Below are positions 34,666 to 45,484 of a stretch of DNA of 64,000 nucleotides, in pieces. Both the position numbers and the translations under genes were made by a program. Below the pieces are notes generated by a model, which saw only the letters and a program-made list of their open reading frames with translations, ran no database searches and was not told where the DNA came from. The DNA is from Cyclobacteriaceae bacterium (GTDB taxonomy: Bacteria > Bacteroidota > Bacteroidia > Cytophagales > Cyclobacteriaceae), in contig CATQIH010000044.1 of assembly GCA_958296015.1 (NCBI GenBank), positions 1 through 64,000 on the forward strand, in the 5' to 3' direction. Every line of letters begins with the position of its first letter. The first letter of the stretch is position 1.

Positions 34666-35235
34666 TCAATCCATCACCGGCTTACTGTCAGCAAAAGCTT
34701 TTACTTTTTCAATATCCAGCCTATCATTCAGCCGCTCTGAATAGTGTACTTCCCGGATAATCAGTCCTTCGCTTAGCAAAAACTCTGCGGGCATGGTTTT
34801 GATGGATTCTCCATCGGCCATAGGGTGCATCGGTACGTCTAGTACCTGAGCCTTAAAAGCGGTTTGCACAAAGGTAGTGAGGTGGCTGATAGCAGATTTA
34901 TAGCCAGAGCTTTCCAGGCCGTAAGCATCATACCAGATTTTCTCAGGATCAGAGATCAGGGGAATCGGTGATATTTCTTTATGAAAAATACTTCTTAAAA
35001 GTACCTTCTCCGGTGACTCAAAAAAGAAGATCATTTCCAAACCCTTTGCTTTCAGCTCGCTATGTATTTTGAGCAGGGCATGTACCCGAATATTACAGAA
35101 AGGGCAGCCGGCGTGTCTGAAAAAACCAATGAACACCTTTTTGTCTTTGTAGGCATCCAGGTCAATCATTCTGTCAAAGATGTCTTTGGTCTTAAATACA
35201 GGAGCGTTCAACGCTTGTGTTAATCGGGTACTCAT
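34666..35235 (-). CDS. Peroxiredoxin-like (AhpC/TSA, redoxin domain) protein
   Basis: The 189-aa product has a thioredoxin-fold core with the active-site FFRHAGCPFCNIRVH (CxxC, here GCPFC) near residue 43. The usual peroxiredoxin proline-threonine pattern is absent, so it belongs to the AhpC/TSA-like SelL-related group rather than to classical 2-Cys Prx. No signal peptide is visible. It likely handles thiol or peroxide redox chemistry in the cytoplasm; the partner is unknown. It is the upstream neighbour of the phosphodiesterase gene, separated by the CTTGGTG repeat. Confidence 0.78.
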   Translation of the reverse strand: MSTRLTQALNAPVFKTKDIFDRMIDLDAYKDKKVFIGFFRHAGCPFCNIRVHALLKIHSELKAKGLEMIFFFESPEKVLLRSIFHKEISPIPLISDPEKIWYDAYGLESSGYKSAISHLTTFVQTAFKAQVLDVPMHPMADGESIKTMPAEFLLSEGLIIREVHYSERLNDRLDIEKVKAFADSKPVMD

Positions 35236-35466
35236 GGGATAGCTTTTTTTATGAACTCAATTTCCTTGCTTTCTTTTTGAAAGTTTTTTGTTACTATGGC
35301 CCTACTCCAAAATTGTGCTAAACCCAACGGATGCAGCTACGCTGGTAATGTATAAGCCATGTTTGCGGTTTTTTGCCAATCTGCCCGATGTGGGTTCCGC
35401 TATCTTCTTTTTACAGAAATGTACCTTATCTTTGCGCGTTGTATCACAACCAACAACAAAGACCGT

Positions 35467-36117
35467 ATGACGTTTTCTCTCAAACATGTTAAAAGAGACC
35501 CACAGCAGAAGCCAACAGGCAAACCACCAATGCTGATATTAATCCACGGGCTGGGCAGCAATGAGCAGGATTTATTTTCTTTTGCCCCGCATCTTGATCC
35601 GCAATCGCTGATCGTGAGCGTGCAGGCACCTATGCCTTATGGCTATGGAGGTTATGCCTGGTTCAATCTTGATTTTAGCAATGCCATACCGCAGGCCAAT
35701 ATACAGCAGGTAAAGCAGGCCAGGCAATTACTTACCACATTCATAGCAGAAGCCATTGAAGCCTATCAACCTGATACCAACAGGATTTATCTGGCAGGCT
35801 TCAGCCAGGGAGCCATCATGAGCTATGCCACGGCTTTTGCCATCCCCGAGAAGATAGCAGGTATTGTAGCGATGAGCGGTTATATTTTAAAAGAACTTGC
35901 ACCAGCCACAGCTACACCTGCCATGAAAAAGCTCAATATCCTGGTTACGCATGGCACACAAGATCAAGTGCTTCCTGTATTTCTGGGCAGAGCATCCGAC
36001 AATTATCTCAAAGCACTACAACTTAACTTTACCTACAAGGAGTACCTGATGGGACATGAAGTGAACGCAGCTTGTTTTAACGACATCAAGAACTGGCTTT
36101 CCACGCAACTTATGTAA
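35467..36117 (+). CDS. Alpha/beta hydrolase, phospholipase/carboxylesterase type (YpfH-like)
   Basis: The ATG at 35467 (MTFSLKHVKRD) gives 216 aa, the usual size; the upstream extension of 36 codons has no family similarity. The oxyanion segment is LILIHGLGSNEQDLFSF, the nucleophile elbow is YLAGFSQGAIMSY (S about 117), the acid lies in VTHGTQDQVLPV and the histidine in YLMGHEVNAACFND. These are the four hallmarks of the DLH/YpfH esterase family, which hydrolyses short acyl or lysophospholipid esters. No signal peptide is seen. Confidence 0.88.
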   Translation: MTFSLKHVKRDPQQKPTGKPPMLILIHGLGSNEQDLFSFAPHLDPQSLIVSVQAPMPYGYGGYAWFNLDFSNAIPQANIQQVKQARQLLTTFIAEAIEAYQPDTNRIYLAGFSQGAIMSYATAFAIPEKIAGIVAMSGYILKELAPATATPAMKKLNILVTHGTQDQVLPVFLGRASDNYLKALQLNFTYKEYLMGHEVNAACFNDIKNWLSTQLM

Positions 36118-36224
36118 TGCTATTTGATCGCGAATCGCTCAGCAATAGCCTTGTGTGATCTGCCGAAACAAGCAGCCAGTTTATTTGTTAAAGCACCAGT
36201 ATTTTATTATCAAACAAAAATTGT

Positions 36225-36653
36225 ATGTGGATTGTATATGCTTTACTGGGTGCCCTGATGGCTGGCATAGCAGTAGTGCTCTCCAAAGCCGGTCTGAAAG
36301 ACACGGATTCTACCTTGGCCTTTTCTATTCAGTCTGTGCTTATCCTGATTATTTCCTGGACGGCCGCATTCTGGCAGAAGAATATAGGTTCTATTGTGGA
36401 AATAGACCGCAAAACCTGGATATTCCTGATCCTGGCCGGAGCGGCTACCACGCTTTCTTCGCTGTTTACTTTCCGCGCACTCAAGCTGGGAGAAGCATCG
36501 CTGGTGAGTTCTCTGGAAAGAATCTCCCTGGTGTTTGCCATAGCACTGGCCGTTTTTTTCCTAAAGGAAGAACTAAACTGGAAGGTGATAGTAGGTGCCA
36601 TCCTGATGATTGGCGGTGCTATTCTGATAGGTGTTTCGCGTCAGGGACAATAA
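36225..36653 (+). CDS. EamA family transporter, single-domain
   Basis: The 142-aa product contains one EamA repeat of five membrane helices, from MWIVYALLGALMAGIAVVLS to NWKVIVGAILMIGGAILIGV, with the typical FRALKLGEASLVSSLERISLVF segment. Full-length DMT exporters have two repeats and about 300 aa, so this half-size protein would work as a dimer, like EmrE-type and YdcZ/EamA halves. The substrate is unknown. Confidence 0.85.
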   Translation: MWIVYALLGALMAGIAVVLSKAGLKDTDSTLAFSIQSVLILIISWTAAFWQKNIGSIVEIDRKTWIFLILAGAATTLSSLFTFRALKLGEASLVSSLERISLVFAIALAVFFLKEELNWKVIVGAILMIGGAILIGVSRQGQ

Positions 36654-36790
36654 GGCTAAAAAAATTTTATTCTCTACTGGCACTTATCGAAATTATCACA
36701 TGTTACAGGAAAAGTAAATTTCAGAATATAGCTGCTTGCTGTATGGCAAAAGCAGAAATATTTATATATTTGATCATTGTTTAGCTGATC

Positions 36791-37147
36791 ATGAATAAGC
36801 ACTTGGCAAATAAATCGCTGTCAATTATCATTTGTAGCTGTCTGCTGTCAGTTGCTTATGCTGCTACTCTGTTATCTGAGCACCATCCCATATTTTTCAG
36901 TCATACATCTTCTTCCGTCTCCGCAGAAGATCATCATACACAGGCACCATTGTTTAGCTTTCCGGTGGCTATCAGTTCTGCCGATCTGGATACGCACAAG
37001 GTAAAATATGCCCTTTTTGGTATTTCGCCCTCTTATGATGCCTATAGCTTTCAACGGTACGCAGAGGGTGGTTTTGTGTCCTTTATTCGCACATATATTC
37101 GTTCGTGCAATAGCCTGTATCTGCTGGGCTGTGTATGGCGCATATAG
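36791..37147 (+). CDS. Hypothetical secreted or membrane-anchored protein
   Basis: I do not recognise this 118-aa protein. It starts with a basic N-terminus and hydrophobic stretch (KSLSIIICSCLLSVAYAATL), consistent with a signal peptide, followed by a His/Ser-rich linker (HHPIFFSHTSSS) and a compact aromatic C-terminal part. It sits about 105 bp upstream of tatA on the same strand. A real gene is likely from the signal peptide and reasonable codon use, but no homologue pattern supports it. Confidence 0.45.
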   Translation: MNKHLANKSLSIIICSCLLSVAYAATLLSEHHPIFFSHTSSSVSAEDHHTQAPLFSFPVAISSADLDTHKVKYALFGISPSYDAYSFQRYAEGGFVSFIRTYIRSCNSLYLLGCVWRI

Positions 37148-37252
37148 CATTCCGTTTGATTTATGATTGTTTTCTCCACATCGAACCTTTCTGGTTTGAT
37201 CAGGAGCAATTGCTATACATACATTTTTTCAATCACATAAAATATCTTCATC

Positions 37253-37453
37253 ATGCATTCTATATTTCTTTTCTTAGGCGGTATTGGCGGATGGGAAGTA
37301 GTCGTTATCCTGCTTTTTGTATTAATCTTTTTTGGTGCCAATAAAATACCTGAAATGGCCAGAGGGCTGGGCAGGGGCATTCGTGAGTTTAAAGATGCGA
37401 CACAGGAAATCAAAAAAGAACTGGAAGAAGACAAAGCCGGTAAAACGTTGTAG
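37253..37453 (+). CDS. tatA: Sec-independent protein translocase subunit TatA/TatE
   Basis: The 66-aa product has one membrane helix (WEVVVILLFVLIFFGANKIPE) followed by the amphipathic helix ARGLGRGIREFKDATQEIKKEL and an acidic tail: complete TatA. The FGxxxxPE hinge motif is present. TatA oligomers form the pore through which folded proteins with twin-arginine signals are exported. tatC is not in the window, as is usual for Bacteroidota where tatA and tatC are often unlinked. Confidence 0.95.
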   Translation: MHSIFLFLGGIGGWEVVVILLFVLIFFGANKIPEMARGLGRGIREFKDATQEIKKELEEDKAGKTL

Positions 37454-37530
37454 GCGGTCTTTTTTTCCATCAAAACCATCAGATAAACAGCTGTTTCAGG
37501 GTGTTTACTGCTTTACTGTAGTATTATAAA

Positions 37531-37558
37531 AGCCTTCTGCCAACAGAAGGCTTTTTTT
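37531..37558 (+). terminator. Intrinsic terminator downstream of tatA
   Basis: A 9-bp stem AGCCTTCTG / CAGAAGGCT with a 4-nt loop is followed by seven T residues. Confidence 0.92.
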
Positions 37559-37697
37559 ATTGTTAAAATTTTTGGCGAAGAGTTGTTACCTATACAAACT
37601 TTTCAGATAATAACTTACATAGGTAGGTATTTAAACTTTCGTGAGAGGCTTTTTAAATACAGTCATGATAATATTGTATTCACAAAGTGGTACCTCT

Positions 37698-40600
37698 ATG
37701 AAGCTTAAAGCATTTCTTTTTATCTTACACCTGTATGCCCTTTCTCTACCGGCCTTTTCCCAATATCAGGAATTGAAGTTTACCCACATTGGTACCAAAG
37801 ACGGCTTATCTCATGGAAATGTCACTGATATTTGTCAGGACAGCCAGGGATTTATGTGGTTTAGCACCAGGGGCGGCCTCAATCGGTTTGATGGCTATCA
37901 GTTTACCACCTACAAGCACAATCCATACGACCCTAAGAGTATCAGCAGCAACGCCATTGCCGTCGTTTTTGAAGACCGGCAGAAAAAGCTATGGCTTGGT
38001 ACTGTTGGCGGCGGACTGGAAATGTACGACCGCGATCATGACAGCTTTCTCCATCATAAATACGATGAAACCAATCCATATAGCCTGTCCAGCAATTATG
38101 TCAATACCATATACCAGGATCGTCAGGGAACCATTTGGATAGGCACTGTTGGCGGCCTCAACAAATACGATGCGTCTGGTAAGCGATTTATTACTTATAA
38201 GCACAACAAGGCGGATAGCACAAGTGTCAGCAGCAACAATGTCACCAGTATTGCTGAAGATGATCATGGAAATTTGTGGATAGGAACAATAGGCGGTGGT
38301 TTAAACCTCTTTGACCACAAAAAACAGCAGTTTGCTCACTATCATTCAAGTAGTGACAAGCACTCAATTCCAGGCAATCATATCAATACCCTGCATTACG
38401 ATAGCAAAGGCATCTTATGGATTGGTACCATGGAAGAAGGGCTTACCAGTTATGACAGAAAAAATGACCATTTTACTACCTATACACATCAGGAAAAGAA
38501 CGCCAACAGTCTGAGTCATAATACCATAGTTTGCCTGGAAGAAGACAAACAAGGTAACCTTTGGATAGGCACAGGCAACGGTGGCATCAGTATCTTGAGT
38601 GATGATCGTAAAACTTTCGCCCGCATCAGGCACAAGCATGAAGATAACTATAGTTTAAGCAACAATTCTATCTACTCCATCTTGATGGATAATATGGGCA
38701 AAATATGGGTAGGCACATACAGTGGTGGGATCAACTACGGCGATCTGAACGGAGCCAAATTTAAGCTGGTTGCCAAGTCGGAAAAAGGGGAAACCGGCTT
38801 GGTCAATGACAATGCAATGTGTTTTTATGAAGATACTGAAAACAAATTCTGGATAGGTACTGATGGCGGCGGACTCAACAAATATGACCGTAACACAGGC
38901 AAGTCGCAATATTACAAACACAACCCTGAAGACCCTCACAGCATCAGCAGCAACTTTGTGCTATCGGTACTGGAAGACAAAGATCATCATCTATGGGTAG
39001 GTACCTGGCAGGGAGGCTTGAATAAGTTTGATAGAAAAACCAATACATTTAGTCACTACACACACACACCCGATGATCCGGCATCGATGAATGTCCGCAA
39101 TGCCTGGGCCCTGCTGGAAGACAGCAAAGATAATTTCTGGATATGTACCATTTTTGGAGGATTGAACCTGATGGACAGAAAGCATGAAACTTTCACCCAT
39201 TATATGCATGACGATGCTGTACCTGGTAGCCTTAGCTTAAACAACCTGCACCATATTTTAGAAGACAGTAAAAAGAATCTCTGGATAGGTACCGATGGCG
39301 GCGGCCTGGAACGGTTCAATCCTGAAACACGGAATTTTACCCACTACAGCAGCAGTGACCATGATGCCCGTAGCTTGAGCAACAACAATGTGCATTATCT
39401 CTTTGAAGACAGCAGGGGCAATTTGTGGATTGGCACGAATGGCGGACTCAACTTATACGATAGTATCAACAACAGCTTCACTTTGTACCTACAGAAAGAC
39501 GGCCTTCCCGATGATGCCATTCAAGGTATATTAGAAGACGACAAGGGCTTTTTATGGTTAAGTACCAATAAAGGCATCAGTCGCTTTGATCCTGTTCATG
39601 AAACTTTCACCAATTATGACATAGGAGACGGTTTGCAGGGCAATGACTTTCTGCATGGTTCGTGCTACAAAACAAAAGATGGTAAGATGTACTTTGGCGG
39701 CCCGAATGGGTTCAATGTTTTCCATCCTGATAGCATCAGAACAAGCTCGTTTATCCCACCTGTGGTAATCACAGATTTTCAGATTTCTAATAAGTCTGTA
39801 GGCATTGCAGAAAAAGGTTCTCCCCTGCGCCAGCAAATCAGCCAGACAGAAGAACTCACCTTATCCTACGAACATTCCGTATTCACCTTTGAATTTAGTG
39901 CTTTGAACTATTTTCATCCTGAAAAAAACCAGTATGCCTATAAGATGGAAGGTTTTGAGGATGAGTGGAACTATGTAGGAATCAAACGCTCTGCCACCTA
40001 TACCAACCTTGATCCGGGTACTTATACTTTTCGGGTAAAAGCGTCCAACAACGACGGTGTATGGAATGAGAAAGGCACCTCTATACGCATCATCATCACA
40101 CCGCCCTTCTGGCATACCTGGTGGTTCAGGCTGCTTGTGCTTTGCCTGGTAACCGGCAGTGCTTTTACCTTCTATACCAGACGGGTCAGGTGTGAGAAAA
40201 ACCAAAAAGCAGCATTGGAGCAACAGGTCCGCGAAAGAACTACTGACCTGCTACAGGTCAATCACGATATCAATGAGCAAAAAGAGGAGATGATGGCTCA
40301 GACTGAGGTATTAGGGGCACTCATTCAAGAACTCGAAGATCAGAAAGAAGAGATGCAGATACAGGCTGAAATGCTGGAGACTTTTAACAGAGATCTACAG
40401 GAACAGAAAGAAGATATTTTGGCTGCAAGCGAAGAAGCTGATAGAGCCAGGCACGAAGCCGAACAGGCTAACAAAGCAAAAAGTACATTTCTGGCTACCA
40501 TGAGCCACGAAATTCGTACGCCCATGAATGGGGTGATCAGCATGAGTAACTTACTGAACGAAACCACCCTGACAGACGAGCAACAGCAGTACACACATAT

Positions 40601-42020
40601 CATCAAAACCAGTGGCGAGGCCCTGCTCACGGTGATCAACGACATCCTGGATTTTTCTAAAATAGAATCCGATATGATCGAGCTGGAACATCAGCCTTTC
40701 TACCTGACCCAATGCTTGGAAGAGGTAGCAGACCTATTTGCTGTTAAAGCCGCTGAAAAGCAACTGGATCTGCTGCTGCTTACAGACCCACGCATTCCGG
40801 AGACTGTTATCGGAGATAGCCTCAGACTCCGGCAAGTACTGATCAACTTGATAGGCAACGCTTTTAAATTTACCAGTCAGGGCGAGGTCTTTCTACAGGT
40901 GGAACTGCAAAAGTCTGCCGGGCAACAACTTCAGCTATGCTTTAAGGTCTCAGATTCAGGTATTGGCATTCCCGAAGATAAGCTATCCCGCTTGTTCAAG
41001 CCTTTCTCTCAGGTAGATTCTTCTACCACCCGCAAGTATGGCGGCACCGGCCTCGGGCTGGTCATCAGCAAGCGACTTATAGAATTGATGGGCGGACGTA
41101 TTTCTGTAGAAAGCAAAGCAGGCAAAGGCACCACGTTCTCTTTTACCATCCAAATAGACATCAATGCTCCTGCAAAGCCCGTGTTGCTCCACCAAGATTT
41201 GCAGGGCAAAAAAGTATTGGTAGTAGATAACAACCTTACTGCTCTTTCGGTATATAAGACGCTGTTGGAGCAACTGGGCCTATCTGCTACCCTGGCTTAT
41301 TCCGCTCAGCAGGCCCTGGACACAGTACAGGAAAAGGCTGACTTTGATCTGATCATCACCGACCATCTCATGCCAGCAATGGATGGGGTGCAACTGGCAC
41401 AAGCTATCAGACAAAAACATACCGATTTGCCTGTCATGCTCCTGCATCCGATTGGCGATGAAATTGCCAAAAAGCAGGGAGACCTGTTTGCTGCCACACT
41501 GACCAAACCCGTTAAGATGCAGCAACTCAGGCAGCGCATACAGCAGTTGTTTCAGCCGGTACAGACATCAGCAGCGGATACTCACCAGCAGGTGCAGCCA
41601 CCAAAGCCTATGGCAGGAGACTTTGCAGGTCAGTATCCTTTGCGCATCCTGATGGCAGAAGACTATAAAGCCAATCAGATGGTACTGAACATGCTGCTAA
41701 GCAAGCTGGGTTATGCCAGGCCGGCACTGGCTGTCAACGGTGCAGAAGCGGTAGCTATGTGTACAAAACAGCCCTTTGACGTGATCCTCATGGACGTGCA
41801 GATGCCTGAAATGGACGGGCTGGAAGCCACTACCCTGATCCGGCAGTCGCTCAGCCAGCAGCCTGTTATCATCGGCATCACGGCCAATGCGATGAAAGAA
41901 GACAAAGATGCCTGTTTGCAGGCAGGTATGGATGACTATATCAGCAAACCCATACAAGCTGATCTGCTCAAACAGGCACTCATACGCGCCGCCAGCAAAG
42001 TGCAACCCCTCAAAGCCTGA
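37698..42020 (+). CDS. Reg_prop beta-propeller hybrid histidine kinase (two receiver domains)
   Basis: The ATG at 37698 gives 1440 aa with a signal peptide ([21 protein letters not shown]). Fourteen Reg_prop repeats of about 44 residues follow (pattern I-x-E-D-x-x-G-N-L-W-I-G-T-x-G-G-L-N-x-Y-D), enough for two seven-bladed periplasmic propellers. Then come a Y_Y_Y domain (about 735-800), one membrane helix (about 805-825), a coiled coil of about 90 residues, HisKA with [11 protein letters not shown] (H about 936), an HATPase with complete N, G1 and G2 boxes, receiver 1 (about 1175-1290, acidic pocket altered to VVDNN) and receiver 2 (about 1315-1430, [11 protein letters not shown]). The AraC output domain of classical hybrid two-component systems is absent, so the signal must pass to another protein. 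Confidence 0.93.
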   Translation: MKLKAFLFILHLYALSLPAFSQYQELKFTHIGTKDGLSHGNVTDICQDSQGFMWFSTRGGLNRFDGYQFTTYKHNPYDPKSISSNAIAVVFEDRQKKLWLGTVGGGLEMYDRDHDSFLHHKYDETNPYSLSSNYVNTIYQDRQGTIWIGTVGGLNKYDASGKRFITYKHNKADSTSVSSNNVTSIAEDDHGNLWIGTIGGGLNLFDHKKQQFAHYHSSSDKHSIPGNHINTLHYDSKGILWIGTMEEGLTSYDRKNDHFTTYTHQEKNANSLSHNTIVCLEEDKQGNLWIGTGNGGISILSDDRKTFARIRHKHEDNYSLSNNSIYSILMDNMGKIWVGTYSGGINYGDLNGAKFKLVAKSEKGETGLVNDNAMCFYEDTENKFWIGTDGGGLNKYDRNTGKSQYYKHNPEDPHSISSNFVLSVLEDKDHHLWVGTWQGGLNKFDRKTNTFSHYTHTPDDPASMNVRNAWALLEDSKDNFWICTIFGGLNLMDRKHETFTHYMHDDAVPGSLSLNNLHHILEDSKKNLWIGTDGGGLERFNPETRNFTHYSSSDHDARSLSNNNVHYLFEDSRGNLWIGTNGGLNLYDSINNSFTLYLQKDGLPDDAIQGILEDDKGFLWLSTNKGISRFDPVHETFTNYDIGDGLQGNDFLHGSCYKTKDGKMYFGGPNGFNVFHPDSIRTSSFIPPVVITDFQISNKSVGIAEKGSPLRQQISQTEELTLSYEHSVFTFEFSALNYFHPEKNQYAYKMEGFEDEWNYVGIKRSATYTNLDPGTYTFRVKASNNDGVWNEKGTSIRIIITPPFWHTWWFRLLVLCLVTGSAFTFYTRRVRCEKNQKAALEQQVRERTTDLLQVNHDINEQKEEMMAQTEVLGALIQELEDQKEEMQIQAEMLETFNRDLQEQKEDILAASEEADRARHEAEQANKAKSTFLATMSHEIRTPMNGVISMSNLLNETTLTDEQQQYTHIIKTSGEALLTVINDILDFSKIESDMIELEHQPFYLTQCLEEVADLFAVKAAEKQLDLLLLTDPRIPETVIGDSLRLRQVLINLIGNAFKFTSQGEVFLQVELQKSAGQQLQLCFKVSDSGIGIPEDKLSRLFKPFSQVDSSTTRKYGGTGLGLVISKRLIELMGGRISVESKAGKGTTFSFTIQIDINAPAKPVLLHQDLQGKKVLVVDNNLTALSVYKTLLEQLGLSATLAYSAQQALDTVQEKADFDLIITDHLMPAMDGVQLAQAIRQKHTDLPVMLLHPIGDEIAKKQGDLFAATLTKPVKMQQLRQRIQQLFQPVQTSAADTHQQVQPPKPMAGDFAGQYPLRILMAEDYKANQMVLNMLLSKLGYARPALAVNGAEAVAMCTKQPFDVILMDVQMPEMDGLEATTLIRQSLSQQPVIIGITANAMKEDKDACLQAGMDDYISKPIQADLLKQALIRAASKVQPLKA

Positions 42021-42029
42021 CCCGAAAAA

Positions 42030-44324
42030 TTATTTTCCCTCATCGGTAGAAAAAGAGTACGGAAAGGCTTCAGGCTGTGTACCGCGTTCCTTGTTAGGCT
42101 CATCCGACATGTCAAAGTCCAGGGTAGCCCCTTTCATCAGGTCTTGGTGGTCTACCCAGTTTTTATCATATGCTTTTCCGTTCACCTTCAGTGCCTCTAC
42201 ATAACGGTGCTGATCACTGGAATTTTTGGCATTGATAGTCACCGTATTGCCATTCTCCAGCGAGATCGTCATCTTTTTAAAGAGTGGTGTTCCCAGCACA
42301 TATTGCGTGGTACCAGGGCATACCGGATAAAAACCGAGCGATGAGAATACATACCAGGCGGAGGTTTGCCCGTTGTCTTCATCGCCGCAGTAACCATCCG
42401 GTGTAGGCATATACATTCGATTCATGGTTTCGCGTATCCAGTATTGCGATTTCCACGGAGCACCGGCATAATTGTAGAGATAGATCATGTGCTGGATAGG
42501 CTGATTGCCATGTGCATACTGCCCCATATCAGCGATCTGCATCTCGCGTATCTCATGGATCACCTGCCCGTAATAGCTATCATCAAACACAGGAGGCAGG
42601 GTAAACACAGAGTCCAGTTTTGCCATAAACTTCTGCTGGCCGCCCATCAACTTGATCAACCCGGCCATATCCTGGAATACCGACCAGGTGTAGTGCCAGC
42701 TGTTGCCTTCGGTAAAAGCATCGCCCCATTTGAAAGGATTGAAAGGCGACTGGAACGTGCCGTCTTTGTTTTTTCCACGCATCAGACCGGTTTCAGGATC
42801 AAACAGGTTGCGGTAGTTCTGGCTGCGCTTTGCATAAAGCTGAATCTCTTTATTAGGCCGCTTGAGGGCTTTGGCCAGCTGATAGATACAAAAATCATCA
42901 TAGGCATATTCCAGTGTGCGGGCTGCATTTTCGTTGATGCCCACATCGTAAGGCACATAGCCCAGCTTGTTGTAATACTCCACACCGGCACGGCCTACTG
43001 CGGTGATCGGCCCGGCATTGTTGGCTCCATGCAGCAATGCCTGGTATAAGGTATCAATAGCGTATCCTCTCAGCCCCTTAATGTAGGCATCAGCCACCAC
43101 AGAAGCCGAGTTGTTGCCGATCATCACATTGGCATAACCCGGACTTGACCATTCGGGAAGCCAGCCGCCTTCCAGGTAATCATTGACCAGCCCCTGCTGC
43201 ATTTCCTTGTTGATGGCAGGAAAAGCCAGGTTGAGCAACGGGTACAAAGCGCGGAAAGTATCCCAGAAGCCAGTGCCGGCAAACATATAGCCAGGCAGTG
43301 TTTTTCCGTTGTAAGGACTCCAGTGTACAATTTCGTTTTGTGCGTTGAGTTCATACAATTTGTTGGGAAAAAACACCGTGCGGTACAGACAGGAATAAAA
43401 AGTACGTACCTGATCGATGGTGCCGCCTTCTACTTTGATACTGCCCAGAGTCTTGTTCCAGATATTGCGACCCTCCTCTTTCACCTGCTCAAAATCTTTG
43501 TCTCCCGTTTCTCTTTTCAGGTTGAGGGCAGCCTGCTCATGGCTGATGAAAGAAGAAGCCACCTTTGCTGTAATCTTTTCTCCTTTTTTCGTCTTAAAAC
43601 CTATAATTGCTCCTGCATGGTCTGCTTTCATCGCCATCTCGCCTTCAGCCAGTGTGCTGTCTTTCCAGGTGTGAGCAACAGTAAAGGGTTTATCAAAGAC
43701 CAATACAAAGTAATTTTTAAAATAATCCATATCACCATGACTGTGCCTGGTTGTATAGCCGATGATCTTATTTTCCTTCGGAATAATCTTCACATAAGAC
43801 CCTTTGTCGAAGGCATCTATCACTACAAAAGCACTGTCTGTTTTAGGAAAGGTAAAACGAAACTGGGCGGCCCGTTCGGTAGGCGTAATCTCAGTGGTCA
43901 CATCATAATCTGCCAGATACACACTATAGTAGTAAGGCTTTACCACTTCTGCTTTGTGAGAGAACCAACTGGCGCGGTCGTCCTGGTCAAACTTCATACT
44001 TCCGGTCACCGGCATGATGGCAAACTGGCCGTAATCGTTCATCCAGGGAGAAGGCTGGTGGGTTTGTTTGAAGCCACGGATTTTGTTGGCATCGTAAGTA
44101 TAGGCCCAGCCGTCGCCCATCTTGCCCGTCTGGGGTGTCCAGAAGTTCATACCCCAGGGCACTGCAATGGCAGGATACGTGTTTCCTGTAGACAAGGTAT
44201 AATCAGAATCGGTGCCCATCAGCGGGTTGACCCAATCTACAGGATCAGTGACCTTTTCAACGTTTTGTGCATAGACCTGTAAACCTGTCAATACCAATAG
44301 CAGGCATAAAAAATTCTTCTTCAT
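42030..44324 (-). CDS. GH92 family alpha-1,2-mannosidase
   Basis: The 764-aa product has a signal peptide (ends LQVYAQ) and the GH92 layout: an N-terminal beta-sandwich domain (VNPLMGTDSDYTLSTGNTYPA and GFKQTHQPSPWMNDYG) and an (alpha/alpha)6 barrel containing EGGWLPEWSSPGYANVMIGNNS and GDEDNGQTSAWYVFSSLGFYP. These include the calcium-site residues and catalytic acid region of the family. GH92 enzymes invert alpha-mannoside bonds of N-glycans or mannans in the periplasm, calcium-dependently. The gene is convergent with the propeller kinase, only 9 bp between stops. No SusC/SusD pair is present, so this is not a complete glycan-utilisation locus. Confidence 0.94.
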   Translation of the reverse strand: MKKNFLCLLLVLTGLQVYAQNVEKVTDPVDWVNPLMGTDSDYTLSTGNTYPAIAVPWGMNFWTPQTGKMGDGWAYTYDANKIRGFKQTHQPSPWMNDYGQFAIMPVTGSMKFDQDDRASWFSHKAEVVKPYYYSVYLADYDVTTEITPTERAAQFRFTFPKTDSAFVVIDAFDKGSYVKIIPKENKIIGYTTRHSHGDMDYFKNYFVLVFDKPFTVAHTWKDSTLAEGEMAMKADHAGAIIGFKTKKGEKITAKVASSFISHEQAALNLKRETGDKDFEQVKEEGRNIWNKTLGSIKVEGGTIDQVRTFYSCLYRTVFFPNKLYELNAQNEIVHWSPYNGKTLPGYMFAGTGFWDTFRALYPLLNLAFPAINKEMQQGLVNDYLEGGWLPEWSSPGYANVMIGNNSASVVADAYIKGLRGYAIDTLYQALLHGANNAGPITAVGRAGVEYYNKLGYVPYDVGINENAARTLEYAYDDFCIYQLAKALKRPNKEIQLYAKRSQNYRNLFDPETGLMRGKNKDGTFQSPFNPFKWGDAFTEGNSWHYTWSVFQDMAGLIKLMGGQQKFMAKLDSVFTLPPVFDDSYYGQVIHEIREMQIADMGQYAHGNQPIQHMIYLYNYAGAPWKSQYWIRETMNRMYMPTPDGYCGDEDNGQTSAWYVFSSLGFYPVCPGTTQYVLGTPLFKKMTISLENGNTVTINAKNSSDQHRYVEALKVNGKAYDKNWVDHQDLMKGATLDFDMSDEPNKERGTQPEAFPYSFSTDEGK

Positions 44325-44433
44325 GGTGTAAGTTGTGAAGTGGTGTTAATAGTAAAAGTAAACGTGCGCAATGTAGTATATTAAAACCAGCACGCAATTG
44401 CAAACCATCGCCATCCACAGAAACGTACAGCAC

Positions 44434-44461
44434 AAAAAAAGGCAGCCCTTGATGAGCTGCC
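44434..44461 (-). terminator. Intrinsic terminator of the Hsp20 gene pair
   Basis: On the minus strand GGCAGC and GCTGCC form a 6-bp stem with a 9-nt loop followed by seven T residues, about 75 bp past the Hsp20 stop. Confidence 0.85.
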
Positions 44462-44536
44462 TTATGGCTGAAATTATAGGGTTATTACAAAAAACAAGAT
44501 TTACTTTTTTGCTTTCAATCTATTGGTTTCGGCATT

Positions 44537-44996
44537 CTAATCGATGTTGATCTCCTGCCCGTGCGATTGCGCTTCCGCTTTCTTAGGCAACGTCACGATC
44601 AATATGCCGTTTTCCTGGCGGGCCACAATCTGTGTGATGTCTACTTCATCATTGAGTGCCACATGTCCTTTCAAAAGATTTGATCGGATACTCCTGTCGG
44701 CGAAAGCGTGGCAGGTTGTCTTTGTCTACGGTGCGTGTTCCGCGGATGTACAACACATCGTCTTCCACAGAGACTTTGATATCGTCTTTGTCAAAACTCA
44801 GCGCATATAACTGCACTTCGTATGCCGCATCCATATCTACGATGTTGAGTGGTACATTATATTTGGGTCTGCGGGAGAATCCTCGCTGAAGACCTTCCCA
44901 CCACATGCCTTTGCTACGGCCACGATGAGATTGACAACGACCAAAGGCGGCGCCAGAGGCACTACCGTAGCTGGTATGATATTGTTTATGATACAT
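44537..44996 (-). pseudogene. Hsp20/alpha-crystallin small heat-shock protein, one frameshift
   Basis: From the ATG at 44996 the first frame covers 115 codons (NVPLNIVDMDAAYEVQLYALSFDKDDIKVSVEDDVLYIRG is the alpha-crystallin start) and derails after EYPIKSFERT. The continuation GHVALNDEVDITQIVARQENGILIVTLPKKAEAQ is in the next frame and ends at the TAG at 44537, so one indel at about 44660 breaks the gene. The repaired protein of about 152 aa has the full domain, including the I-x-V-type LIVTLPKK strand. Small heat-shock proteins hold unfolding proteins. It is probably co-transcribed with the 97-aa membrane protein upstream. Confidence 0.8.
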
Positions 44997-45007
44997 AATT
45001 TTTAAAT

Positions 45008-45301
45008 TTAAGGGTTAAGATTAATGATTGTTATTTTGGTCAGGCTTCCGCCCGACAGTGACTGCCGGAATGATTTGTATTCATCGTCGCTCATATGCCG
45101 TATGGTATCGGCAAATACAGGGTGCAGCTCCGGACGAATACGCGCATGTCTTCTGCTAAAACGCCTGCCCGAAACAAGCCTGAAGATGCCTCCGACAACG
45201 AGGACTAAAAACAGCAGTCGGAAAATAAGAAACGGTAGAGCAAACAGGATCAAGCCTGCTAACACACCAATCAACACGGGTTTTATAGAATGTCTGTACA
45301 T
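45008..45301 (-). CDS. Small membrane protein of unknown function upstream of hsp20
   Basis: The 97-aa product starts with two adjacent membrane segments (VLIGVLAGLILFALPFLIFRLLFLVLVVGGIF, a near-continuous stretch of about 32 residues) followed by a basic region (RRFSRRHARIRPEL) and a compact helical end. It ends only 11 bp before the Hsp20 start on the same strand, so the two form an operon, suggesting a membrane- or envelope-stress role. I do not recognise the family. Confidence 0.65.
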   Translation of the reverse strand: MYRHSIKPVLIGVLAGLILFALPFLIFRLLFLVLVVGGIFRLVSGRRFSRRHARIRPELHPVFADTIRHMSDDEYKSFRQSLSGGSLTKITIINLNP

Positions 45302-45484
45302 GTTCTTTTTTATGTAAGGTGAAACATTGATTTACCAATAAGAAGACGCACCACCTTGCAAAATTACTTTAACCTGTGGTTGTTTTTTTTGAGAAAATGT
45401 ATGTTACGGTAAAATTTTCTTCTCTCTCAATACTATAAAGCACAAAAAGCCCCTATTTTGCAGCAAAAACATACCCCACCCATT

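Noticed and set aside
43323-44282. A 319-codon open frame on the plus strand
   Set aside because: It is exactly antisense to the GH92 gene, has no family resemblance and its composition follows from the codon bias of the opposite strand.
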